Position numbers and translations under genes: made by a program. Shown here one piece after another: positions 13,778 through 25,049 of a DNA stretch of 64,000 bases. The stretch is from Viscum album. Taxonomy: Eukaryota > Streptophyta > Magnoliopsida > Santalales > Viscaceae. The stretch lies in NCBI GenBank assembly GCA_963277665.1, contig OY728165.1:1150750050-1150814049 (forward strand), in the 5' to 3' direction. The notes under the pieces are model-generated. The model saw only the letters and a program-made list of their open reading frames with translations. It was not told the DNA's origin and made no database searches. Each line of letters opens with the position of its first letter. Positions within the stretch are counted from its first letter, which is position 1.

Positions 13778-13949
13778 AACAGTATAGAAAACATTAGAGA
13801 TTTGAAATTTTATATATAGGATAACTAAATCATCATGTTATAAGTTTCTTTTGATAGTTAATCCCCCTTATGAATTCCTTAATTTTGAAGGTGGAAAATT
13901 CAGAATTTTCCTAATTCTGATGAATGAATTGCGAGGAACCAATTATTTT
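13778..13949 (+). other. Entire interior of element B (non-coding)
   Basis: Between the PBS relic and the purine tract lie only about 170 bp with stops in all frames. No gag, pol or zinc-knuckle trace is visible. The junction of any internal deletion cannot be located without a full-length relative. Confidence 0.7.
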
Positions 13950-13960
13950 AAGGGGTCAAA
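13950..13960 (+). other. Polypurine tract of element B
   Basis: The word aaggggtcaaa directly precedes TGTGACATTTT. Two pyrimidines interrupt the purine run, which is plausible decay. Confidence 0.6.
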
Positions 13961-16900
13961 TGTGACATTTTAGGAATTATAAGATTATATTTTCTATTTA
14001 TTAAACTGATTAAATTATTACCAAACAACACTTTGGTGTATTATGTTAAAAATTTAGAATTATATAACTTAAAATTCTCTTATACTTTGGTGAAAATTAT
14101 CTTCTTATTCAATTAATATTTTGAATTATAAATATTTCTATTATAATCATTGTTTTATTTTGTTTTTATTTAAAAGGATCATAAAATTATTATAAATAAT
14201 TATTTTGACTTACATGTAATACTTATAAATATTAAATTCTTGAAGACAAAATAAATAGTTTATAAATCATATAAATTGTTTTAGGTTAATTTTTTTTAAA
14301 AAATAGCATTATATATGTGTGTATATAGACATATATGAATTGTGAATATAATTTTTTTATATATATGTGTGTATATAGATATTTTTTATTCATGAATATA
14401 ATTTTATAAAATAAATTTTAGGTAATGTAATTTCTTATAATAAGTAAATAATTAAGTTTACTTAATTATGGTTTTTAATTTATAAAATATAAAATATGTT
14501 GAAAAAAATTATAATTATAATTAAATACATAATAATTATAATTGATATATATTTATATATTCACATGTTTATATATATAAATAATTAATTGTATTATAAT
14601 AGAATAATAAAACAATAAAGGATTTAAAAAAATAGGACACGATTTCGAGTGGGGTTCGGGGTGTTGAGGTCAATGTGAAGAGAAGGACCATCAGAAGTGT
14701 TTGAGGGTTTCTCTGGGATAGAGAAACATGGGACGCGATCCATGGGAGGTCAGGTCAAGCATAATCCGAGGTCGGGAGGTGAATTTGAGTCATAATTGAA
14801 GTAAATTTTAGCTTCGGATGAGGGTTTTGATGTAGGCCAAGCTCTAAGTGGAGCTTCGATCATCGAATGAAAAAATCGAGGTGTGCAGATGCAATTACAA
14901 ATTCTGACCTTTTGGTTTGAGTTAACCATATCTTTTAGGTATTCCTATCTTGTTTTTAATTTCTATATCTATGTGTATGAGTATGTTTAATGACCGAATC
15001 ATCATAAAATCAGTTTAATAGTGACGTGTTTTTTCAAATTCTTCGTATTTCATTTTAGATTGGATTAGTTTATTTAGTTTTTTGTAACTGAATCTCCTCA
15101 AAATCAAGTTGTTGTTTGTTTTATTGGTCGGTTTATCTTTATATCATCATTGGTTGATGTTGTTCTCCTATTTTTGTGTGGTTATAAATCGATGCTTCTG
15201 GAGGAATATTGAACCAGTTCGAATACATATTAATCTAATATCAGTGTATGAATTTCATTTATGTCATATTCTTAAATTAGTCTCCCTAATTATGAATTAA
15301 GTACTATTGTTTCTTATTTGATATCATTATGGATCATTTTTTTTTTGGATTTTTTGATTTTTTCAATTTCAATATGTAGTTATCTACAACATAAAAATTT
15401 ATAAATATCAATATCAGTATATATACAGGACATAATAGTTCTAAGAATATTGTTTTGTATAGAAATTCCTTGCTATTTAATATTGCAAGGATCAAATTTC
15501 ATCCAATATGATCAATAAATTATACTAACAAGTTGAAATAATATATACAATCAGTTTATAACTATAAATAAGTATCTCAGTTTCCTTTTACTACATTGCC
15601 TATCATGTTTCATTTATTCTGAGTTTCATAGTTCTCTATGTTGTCTCTCTTAGAGAGTAGCGAGTGTTATAAGTAATGTTTGAGTGTGTTCTAAAAGAAA
15701 TAAGTCACACCGACAAGAGTAAGTCTCTAAAAATAAATTAGTAAGGGTTTTTAATTTTTATTTTTTCAAATTATTTGTTTCTTCTATGTTTACTTATGGA
15801 TTTCTTCAAAACAGAATGAACATGTTTTTCGAAACCATGATAAATTTTAGCAAGTTTATTCATAGTACAATTGTTTCATTGTATGTTTGATATGATTTTA
15901 ATCTATTAATGATGAAAATTGTTTATTTGTTTTTTAAGGGGTAGATTTATTTAAGTTTTTTAATTTATCAATTTCAAAATTATTTGTAAGAGATAGTTTG
16001 TTATTTCAGAATTATGATTTTAATTTTATGGTTTTACATAATGAATATATTTCTATTCATTTTATATGAATTCTGTTCCTCAATTCATGAATTAGTGAGA
16101 TTAGTTATTTATCTAGGTGCAAGAAAAATTTTATGCAAGGGAAAAATTTTTATGTAAAAGTTTTTATTATTATTTAGTTTTGTGTTCAAAATTTATTATT
16201 TTTAGAATAATTTTAATTACACGAGAGTGATATATCTATATAGGTATCAAAGTTTTGTTTTAATTTTATTTCATGTTAGTCTTGCTAGGGGATGATTATA
16301 TTTATCAAATAATTATTTGAACATAAATTTATTCATTTTTTATAAGACACATATTTATTTCGTTGTATAATTTTTATATTAATAAATATTTTAAATAAAT
16401 TATGATATAAGTTAAGAATATCATAATCTATTTCAAGTCATATACATGTCATATAGAAATCAAGGTTATGTAAATACATCAATGATTTTTTTATCATTAC
16501 ATTTATACACTAATATATATATATATATATATATATTATTCTTAAAGTCATGTTTCTTAAATATTAATTCCATATAAACATACATACATTAATAGGATGA
16601 TTGTATTTTTTAAAGAAATACTACTTTGATGATTTTGTGCACAACAGATAATTATCTATTTCTAATGATTAATTTTAAGAAGAAAAAAATTATATATTCA
16701 CTATTGTTATTAGTTTATACATTTATGACTTTATTTTATGAATAAAAAAATTTAACAAATATTTATTTAAAAATTTAAGTATGAGAATGATGATTAATCT
16801 TCCATATGGTTAAGAAAAGTTTATGTATCATAAGATTTGGTAGTCCCAATTTAAACATGTAATTTTCAATTAAGACAAGTATTTGTATAATTATATATAA

Positions 16901-17608
16901 ATAAAAGTGAATTTTTTATTTCATGTATGATTATATTTAATTAAAACTAAAATTCCACTGAAAATGTATATATATGTAGAGCAAGATTAAAAATAATTTT
17001 TATAAAAACTAGTACTTCAACTTTGTAAATATTATAATGAATTGAAGAGTGAATCCATTTCTCAAGTGGGTAGGCCCAATATAGGATTCAAAGTTTCAAG
17101 TGTCCTCAGTTGTTTTGTTTTTAAGAGATTGATTAATATTTTCAAATGAATCACTCGATTAGTTTAAACACATTTTTTAAAGTATAATTATTTTAAAATC
17201 AATATAATTTTTTGTAAAGTTGTTTTACAAAGGTGTTTCTAATAAAAAGTTTCAATTGAATTCTCAAAGGGATATATTTTAAGGTATTTATCATAGGTTT
17301 TTAAAACCCTTACTGGGAAATTGAATTCTCACCCTATGTTTTAAAATGAATTTTTATAGGTGACATAGAAGTTAAATTTTCATACTGCTTCACTTTTGGA
17401 GTTAGCGCTCACGGAAGCGTAGAAGAAAATTGTTTTTTTGGATCAACTCTGATAAATGTAAGCTTTTTTCTAATCCTCCAGAACCTATACTTGTTAAAGG
17501 CCTTATTTTGTTTGATGTGTTGTGTAATTGTTCTGTTAATTTTATAAGAAAATAATTACCGAGTATTTTTAAGCACTGAGTCTAGAAGAGTGGGCTCAGG
17601 GATTTAAA
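13961..17608 (+). repeat. Right (3') LTR of element B
   Basis: Starts TGTGACATTTT and ends just before TAAGG. It carries the second copy of the leader island (about 14633-14890, donor-like gaggtgtgc) and of the aagcactgagtc word (17571). A long TA microsatellite occupies about 16512-16536. The last bases read TTTAAA where TTACA would be expected, so the terminal CA has been lost. Confidence 0.85.
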
Positions 17609-17613
17609 TAAGG
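17609..17613. repeat. Target-site duplication of element B, right copy (TAAGG)
   Basis: Exact repeat of 10138-10142. Confidence 0.85.
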
Positions 17614-18398
17614 AAGTATTTCAAATTGTAGCGATGGGTGGTGCCTAGTATAACACATCCCCTTTATGAATTGTTAGGTCTTATGAGGCATATACATTTT
17701 CTAAAATAAATACAATTTTACCTATAGTTTTAAACAATCTTGTGAAATGTATTCAAAGAAGAGTTTTCATGATTCATAATAACATGGTGTCCCATAATTT
17801 AGAATTATATTCATTTAGAATTATGTTATTATTATTATCTGTATTATTTTAACAATAAAATTATCTTTCTATGAATTTCATTATTAGATTATTGATTAAA
17901 TAGATGGTGTGATCAGTTATTTATCATTCCATATTGATTACACATTATGTATTAATGTTTTCATGTTATTTAAATGGAATCTATGATTAGTTATTTACCT
18001 TTACATATTGATTATTACCTATATAATAATGATATCCATGTTATTAATAAAATAAAATTTTTGTTTAGTTATTTATTATTCAATATTTTTATTATTCATT
18101 GATGAAAGATTCTGTAGTATGTTAACCTTATATATGATTTTATCTCACTCTTATTTTTTTACTTTCCCTACGATATGTAGAGGATATCATTGAATGGGTT
18201 TTCAGGGATGTAATTATTTTTCTTATGTTATATATTATTTTTTATTTTCTACTACCAACATCAATGGTGTATCATGTTTGTATAGAGTTCTCTATAATGT
18301 CTAAATTGATATTTCCATTGGGATTTGATTCATTATATCATTGAAAATTTAATAAAATAGGGAATTAACTCCAAGATATTGGGGTCAATGTTTCTACA
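17614..18398 (+). repeat. Probable 3' part of the chromovirus 5' LTR
   Basis: Lies upstream of a PBS-like site at 18401 and ends in ctaca, a normal LTR end. A TATAACACATCCCC word near 17658 is reminiscent of a Gypsy LTR start, and the following 30 bp loosely match the start of the 3' LTR at 33936. Alternatively the LTR start lies further left, before elements A and B. I could not align it convincingly end to end with the 3' LTR. Confidence 0.4.
17911..18110. repeat. Three diverged tandem repeats, period about 73-80 bp
   Basis: Units begin with a gatcagttatttat-like word at about 17911, 17984 and 18064, each followed by a similar ATTGATTA/ATTATT pattern. They lie inside the proposed 5' LTR remnant and are well diverged. 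Confidence 0.5.
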
Positions 18399-18400
18399 CG

Positions 18401-18412
18401 TGTTATCATAGG
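18401..18412 (+). other. Candidate primer-binding site of the chromovirus
   Basis: tgttatcatagg matches the plant PBS TGGTATCAGAGC at 9 of 12 positions and follows a ctaca end by two bases. Gag begins a few hundred bases downstream, which fits. Confidence 0.5.
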
Positions 18413-18889
18413 TATTTTAGAAAATTCCTTCAGAAATATATAAAGAAAATTATAGATTACAGAATATAACCCCCTGATAGAGATTTTAGATAAGAACTGA
18501 ATAAAATCATAATTTTTTTCTTATGTAAATTTTATTTAGTTTTTCCTTAAAATAAATCCATTTATGCATAATAAAGGTATATGTGGTCTGGGAAAATAGG
18601 TTATTAGGGGTAATAAATCTCAAATAGGCACATTGTGATTTACTCATTCTTGACCTATAGATCTTCCTATACACATGGTTCAAAATTCACATTGTATAAT
18701 ATGAGTATAATTCACATTTTCATTAAAATCTATTATAATATATTAGAAAATCATGATATCTTCAATGAAACCATGTCTAGGATTATGATTTTGGAAATTC
18801 ATAAATTTCAATTTCTTCTATGTATTAAAATATATTATTAATTATATGTTACAATTGAAAATTAAAAATTTTATGATCTAATCCATTAT

Positions 18890-19980
18890 ATACCATATCA
18901 AAGGAATGGATCATGGAAAGAAGAATCATATCACTACTCTTAGATAATATAGATATTGACCTACTAAGGAGGAATATACACCTGAAATTGGATCGAAGAA
19001 AATTATGAATTATTAGGGTACCTAAATCATGTTATAGGAAATAACATTTCCATGTTGGAGAAAAATATTCAACAAAAATATTCTCCTATGATGGATCACT
19101 TTATGTGAAAAAATCCCCCATCATTTTGTGTTACTACAAATCCAATAGTAGTTGAGCAATTGATTAAGTTTAAAGTTAAGATATTTATGTAATTGGGTAT
19201 GGTGAAAAGGAAAATGTTACATAAGCATTATATTATATAAATAGTGATAATGAATAATGATTGACATTGATCTGAAATACTAGGGATGGAGAGAAAATTA
19301 AACACCTGAAAATATATTTTAAGGATAAATTCTTGGAAATATATTTCCCATATGATAAAAAAATGAAATAAATAGAATTTTACTAATAATAAAGATATTT
19401 CAAGAAGAATGTTTTACATTGTATGAGTATACATTTATAAGGTTATTTTAGTATGTTATGGATTAGATATGCAACAAAAAATATTTGGTTGAACACTAAT
19501 TTGAAGTGATTAAGTCAATTATCTAAAGAGAAATAATCTATCAATAATTTTCTTCATATTATGATATAAATTTATGAATCATTAAAAAGGATGATGAATT
19601 TTAATAATGAAATATATTCAAGGAGAATCATTATAATAAGAGGTACTCTGAATACCATGGGAAAATGATTACGTCAATGAATAAGAGGATGGATAAATTT
19701 CTATTTTGTGAAAATTGTGGAAAGAAACATCAAGGGGAATAATTAAATCGAATGGGATTGTGTTACATGTGTGGAAATAAGGTGAATCTTGCTTCTAAAT
19801 GGAAGGATATGAAAAAAATTATAGATTTTTAGTCTATGTGATATAATAAAATGGGAAATTATTCACACCAATGGCCCAAGCATCAAGGGAATCCACCATA
19901 TAATATGCAAAGGGGAGGTGGCCAAGATTATGGAATCTCTACATCTAAGGAGGAAGTACATAATTATGTATTGGAAGGTA
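18890..19980 (+). pseudogene. gag: Chromovirus gag relic with zinc knuckle
   Basis: Gag is the structural capsid polyprotein of the element. The capsid part is too decayed to define. The diagnostic segment is at 19707-19795, where one frame reads C-E-N-C-G-K-K-H-Q-G-E, a stop, then L-C-Y-M-C-G-N-K: the two-part cysteine pattern C-x2-C-G-x2-H-x-G followed by C-Y-x-C-G that marks plant Gypsy nucleocapsids. The second Cys of the first half has become a stop, and the His/Cys end of the second half (normally GH and CP) is lost. A glycine-rich stretch (R-G-G-G-Q) follows near 19910, as is usual before the protease. The start is approximate; a first in-frame ATG near 18906 is plausible. Confidence is high for identity and low for the exact limits. 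Confidence 0.7.
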
Positions 19981-20270
19981 CAAAAATCCTATATTAGAGT
20001 TTAGCTATTTTATTATTTTACTTTGTATCCTCTCTAACATTTATATCTACCTAATTTTCAAAGAAAATTAGAGATATAAATTTTAATTTAAAAGGTTATT
20101 TTTCATTCAAAATCCAAATGGTATATATAACTAGAATGAGGATGTCCCAGGATGTACCTTTTTTGATACATAAATATTATTTATTTTCAGACCTTATTAT
20201 CATACCTACAGTTTACCATAATATAATAAATGACATGGGTTTAATTTCAAAATATGAAGAAAAAAATTAA
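19981..20270 (+). pseudogene. Chromovirus aspartic protease relic
   Basis: The protease releases pol products from the polyprotein. The frame after gag shows the family's landmarks in decayed form: a hydrophobic strand with an S-x-T-F-I-S segment where D-S-G-A-S-H-S-F-I-S is expected, a Y-Y-L-F-S-D-L-I-I stretch, then N-D-M-G-L-I-S-K-Y corresponding to the G-M-D-W-L-S-K-Y end. The catalytic D-S-G triad itself has been lost. Its place between the zinc knuckle and RT fits the normal gene order. Confidence 0.65.
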
Positions 20271-20435
20271 TACAAGAATAATTAATTTATGATCTTCGAG
20301 TAAGTTGATGGAATAATTTTCTTTAGAGAAGATGTTTCATCATCTATGTCAATTCTAGATCCTCCCCTAATATCTCTGATGAATGTGATTCTTTTTGAAT
20401 AATAGAAAACAAAATCTAGTGATAGAGAAGGTGAT

Positions 20436-21261
20436 CATCAAATTGAGGATGTATCTATTGTACAAGAATACATTGATATATTTCATAAGTAATTACATTG
20501 ACCTCTATAAGATTTATATTTAGTCTTCCATTGATATAAGATATTATGTAATACCAATATCAAATAATCCATATTTAATGGAAACTATGGAATTAGTGGA
20601 CTTAAAGAAACAATTAGAGGAGTTTAGTGTTAAGTGATTTATTCTCACTAGTGTTTCTTCATTAGTATCTCTAATTATCTTCATCAAAATTAAATATGGA
20701 TCCATTATAAAGTTAATTGATTATAGGGATATCAATTTTATTAACATAATGAAAAAATATTCATGTACATTACATTGGTTTCATGTTTGATCCACATTAG
20801 AGAGTCCAATATTTTTCAAATGTGGACCATTATTATGGGTATCAATAATTGTGAGTAATTATAGAATCCATTTCTATGGTAGATTTTTGAAAATGCTATG
20901 GATACTATGATTTTGAAGTAATTCCATTTGGATTGACTAATACACCATCTTTTTTTATTGATATAATGAACAAATTATTCAAGTAATATCATGATGATTT
21001 ATTGGTATTTAAAGAAGTTGTTTTGGTGTATTCTAAAAGATAAAATGTCTATGATAATCATTTACATATCATTTATGAGACTCTTAGAGGGAAATTTTTA
21101 TATGAAAAATTATTAAGTGTGGTATTTTTCTATAAAATGTATCTTTAATTAGAAATAATTTTTCTATGAATGGAATTTCAATTGATCCTATAAAGATAAA
21201 AGAAGTTAGATAATATCTTATACTAAATTACATAATAGAGGGTTGTATATTCAATAGATTT
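20436..21261 (+). pseudogene. Chromovirus reverse transcriptase relic, cut by CACTA
   Basis: The polymerase domain that copies the element RNA. Reading several frames together gives the normal order: a V-Q-E-Y-I-D-I-F-H leader, L-K-K-Q-L-E-E-F near 20605, I-D-Y-R-D-I-N near 20720 (normally DYRxLN), L-V-Y-S-K at 21023-21039, then D-N-H-L-H-I-I-Y-E-T-L-R and G-I-S-I-D-P-I-K-I near 21175. The aspartate pair that should precede L-V-Y-S-K (I-D-D-I) reads E-V-V, so the catalytic site is gone. Several TAG/TGA stops and at least two frameshifts are present. The domain breaks off at the CACTA left end, just after the segment linking RT to RNase H, and resumes at 31888. Confidence 0.85.
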
Positions 21262-21440
21262 CACAACTAGAAATGGGGCTTTCAACATGCCTCTATGCCC
21301 ATGGTTCAAGAAAACTATGGGTATAAAGTTCCAAATTCAGAGATATACCAATGGTTTTTTAAATCGTTGGTATAGGTTGTTCTATAAAAATGGTTTATAA
21401 AAAATATTGGTATATGATGTTCAGAAATCTGGCCACTCCT
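21262..21440 (+). repeat. CACTA left terminus and subterminal repeats
   Basis: The terminal CACAACTAGAAA is followed by repeats around a CCCATGGTT / TATGGGTATA core (near 21297, 21315, 21342, 21369 and 21398). In CACTA elements such arrays bind the element-encoded regulatory protein. Confidence 0.7.
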
Positions 21441-21720
21441 CCCATTATTGATCTCCTCCCTAACTTCCCTCTCACTCTATCAAATCGAGACTTCCTGAGC
21501 AGTGACCTTCCGATTAACCGAAGACCTCTTGAGTGGAAACCTCCCATGAAACCAGTGACCCCGTGAGAGAATGATGACCTCCCAAGTGGTGAACTCTTGA
21601 GCTATTAGAGAGACACTACCTCCAATATGAGCAGAAGAATCTATCCACTCCAGAAATCTTCTCTATTTAAATTATTTTTTCACTCACATCTGCATCAACA
21701 TCACATAAGTGAGTTATAAA
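21441..21720 (+). other. GC-richer leader segment of the CACTA element
   Basis: A 280-bp segment much richer in G and C than its neighbours, with loosely repeated words such as gacctc, gtgacc and gagtgg. It is followed by a donor-like ataagtgag and a long T-rich stretch. This resembles the untranslated first exon of CACTA transposase genes; the role is inferred from position. Confidence 0.4.
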
Positions 21721-24700
21721 TATTTATGATCTTTTTTTTAGTATTGTTTTTATTTCATGAATTTTTATTCAAGAAATGAATTAAACCATTTCAAACTATT
21801 TAAATATTTATTTATTAGGTTTGATATTCTTATTGGTTTCTTAAATTTGGTATATTTCCCTATTTTTTTATAAAATTTTAGATGTTCTTTTTCCCCAGTT
21901 CCTTGAAGTGTAAGTGTGTATAGATTTTTGAGTATTTTAGTGTTTTCTATGTTGTTTTGGATATGTTTTTGGAGTTTGTTTGGATATGTTTGTGTATTTA
22001 TTACTATGTGTGTTCCCACTGAACCCAAAAAGTGATGTAATGCATTCATAATTTCAAAAATATAGTAGGCCTCTATATATTTTTTATGTTTCTATGTATA
22101 TTTATCTTAAAATCAATGTACAATTATGTGTATGTGGTGTGGTTTTTTGAAAATTATATTTTGAGTAAAAGTGATATATCATGTGATTGATTATATATTA
22201 ATATTAGGTAATCATCAAAGAATTATTATTTTATTTTTGTAATGTTTTAAGAAAAATTATTATTTTTTACATAATTGTTTAATAAATGTTTTCCAATTCT
22301 ATGAGGTATTTTTTCTTTTTTAAAGAGAGTTTTTATTTCATGATAAAATTCTATTATATTGTTTCCCTTTTCATGATACATTTTATCATGATAAAAACTA
22401 GTGTTATATAAACTAACTATTATTGGATTTAAATATGAAAATTAGTACACTTATAATATAAATAATTATTATGTGACTCTTGAACCATATTCCCCTTTCA
22501 GTAAGATAAAAAACAATTCCCATTTAAATTTTGAGTTGTTGAAGGCCTCCAACATAATCACTTTTTTGATATTTTCATGATTTTTAATATCCAAGATAAA
22601 TATTCCTTTTATAATATAAATAATTGTTATACTTTTCATTCAAGTTGAATAAATGTTTTTAGATTCCAATTTAAAACAAGTTCCCAGATTTCATTTCACC
22701 TTCTCTAATGACCTCTAAATCAACATAATTTTTGATAATAGATTTTATATTAGAAATATACCTCATTCACACCATAAAATATTATTCAAAACTGGATTTG
22801 ATTGGGTTTTAGTTCTTCCACATACAAAATATCTTTACATTAGAGCTTATTTGAGATACTTTCATAAGTTCCAACTAGAATAATTTTTTAAGAACATTAA
22901 TTTCCAACTATAATTTATTCTTCTTACTCAACATATATTTTCAGTGATATTTTAGTATGTATAGGCATGTGTTATTATCTACCAATCTTTGGGATCCATG
23001 GATTTATTCTCTTTCCTTCTTCTAAAGAAACTACAATAATAAGTGAATTCAGTTCATAAATTTTCATCTAATCTTTTTTCCACTCATTCCAGTGAGATAA
23101 TAATACAAAATTTATTTCCATACACTTCCTAGAAAAATATATTAATTTATCACATATAAATAAATATCCACTAAGAATAAAAATATTATTTGGGTAGATA
23201 GATTTTATTATTTTGTGTTTGTAGATTATTTGTTTATTGATTCATTATCTTTAATGTCATCATTTCTTGTAATTGTTTCTTACAACCCTTATTGTGAAAA
23301 TATTTGAACAAAAATGAAATGGTTTATGAAAAAAAACATCCTATAATACAATCAATAGCTTTAAAAATGTATCATCTATAATAAATAAAATTATTTCCCA
23401 AAATCTCCCTTCCAGAATTCTACTTTTCCTATATATATTTATTTCTTAATATTTATTCTTTAATGGGATGTTTATTTTCCTTTTAATATTTATCCATATA
23501 TAGATGAAAATATCTATTTATTATCATCCTTTGTAGAATATATTTTCTAGTATTTTAAAATTTTAATATAAAAATTTCTCAAAAATATATAACATTATTT
23601 AGAATTTTCAAATAAAATTTTATTATAATATATTATTGCATTTATCCTCATTATTGAAAGATTTAACTATGAGTTCAAATGATTTTAAGATATTAATTCA
23701 AAAAAATATTTTTCTTTAATATCATTAATTATCTCCCATTATTATTAATTTTAAACATTGATTTATACTATGTTTCTCTTTTGATAAACTCTTTATTTAT
23801 CTCAAATTTAATTCAAATAGAATGGTTTAGATTATTTACTATCATGTTACAATTTTTATTATACTCAAGAAATTATTTGAATTTATATATAAAATATAGT
23901 GATTATGTTTATATATGATTTATTTATGTTTTATAATACATTTAATAATTCATCAGGTCATTGTTATATATTTGAATTCTATTTATTTAAAATACTTTTA
24001 TTCCATATATTTTAATAAAAAATATATGATGTTTTTATCCTTGGTTCCCAGATGATTTTTTTCTAGTTTTATTTTTATTTTGGTTAAATCATTTACGTTG
24101 TGTAATTTGATGTCCTTTGATCTTGTTTCTACCCCTTATTGACTAGGAATGATATTTGAGCCTTGTGGTAGACCATATTGAGTAAAGGGATAGATAAATA
24201 AGGTTATTTATTTTAAAACATAAGTTAGTAGAAGGAAATAATATGTATTATATTGTCTCAATGTCATAAAATTTATCCACCATCATATTGGATTTTTAAA
24301 TTTCATAGATACCCACCTCATTTCATTAATTTTAGTGATCACTTATAGTATATGTTATTTATTTTATTCTTTGTTTTACTAGCTAACTATTTTATTTTAT
24401 TACTTTTATATTGAAATTTTTTGTAATTAATTTTTTAATTATGGTATACATTTTGGATTTAAAAATAAATTTTTCCCTGTAATATAATGGATATAAGATT
24501 TTTGTATCTTACCGATCATATTTCAGCTGAGTTTCAAATAAATTTACAATTTTTTTAAATTTTTAATTAAAAAGTGTATCAGATAGAGGAAGTATACAAT
24601 GTACATGTTATAATTGAGTTTCAATACAATGTATAATCCGGAAAAAATATATCTTCCATATAATGAAATATATATTTGAAAAAACTATTTTGTTTTGTAT

Positions 24701-25049
24701 CTTGATGGAGAGATTAGATAATGTTATCCAATTTATAAAGGAAAAGAAATAGGTGGTAGGGAGAATTTTATATTTGATCAAATTCCAAATGTGCATCATA
24801 ATTAGAGATATTGAATTTGAGTTCGAGAAGATAATGATATAAATACACATGAAAATAACAATGGAAATAATGATGTTGATAGAGTTAAAAATTGAATGGG
24901 TGATTCTAGAACTCCAATATACTAGGAATGCACTAAAATTTCAAGTTACAATTTTCAATGTGGTTATATCTTGGATAAAACATGTATGGAATTTATGATA
25001 TTTCCATTAATTAATTATTAAATTTTTGAATTATTTTCTTCTTAAAGGT
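21721..25049 (+). other. CACTA left interior, no recognisable coding sequence
   Basis: About 3.3 kb of AT-rich, T-tract-rich DNA between the leader segment and the transposase. It would correspond to introns and 5' sequence of the transposase gene. The usual N-terminal transposase-associated domain could not be recognised, and open frames here show no family features. Confidence 0.45.

Larger units (their letters stand above)
10143..17608 (+). mobile_element. Element B: LTR retrotransposon with 3.6-kb LTRs and a 197-bp interior
   Basis: Two direct repeats of about 3.6 kb (10143-13763 and 13961-17608), flanked by TAAGG, are separated by only 197 bp. That short interior still has a PBS-like site directly after the left LTR and a purine-rich tract directly before the right one, so this is an LTR-interior-LTR unit and not a simple tandem duplication. 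It reads on the + strand. The right LTR starts TGTGACATTTT, like the TGTGACATCCC start common in plant Gypsy LTRs. No coding capacity is present, so it would have depended on another element. Either the interior was lost by deletion or the family is non-autonomous with very long LTRs. Confidence 0.85.

Noticed and set aside
15109..15300. 63-codon hydrophobic frame in the right LTR of element B
   Set aside because: The matching part of the left LTR (about 11280) does not keep the frame, so it is chance.
10143..17608. Simple tandem duplication of a 3.8-kb host segment
   Set aside because: PBS-like and purine-tract sequences at the two inner edges and a TAAGG duplication at the outer edges fit an LTR element better.
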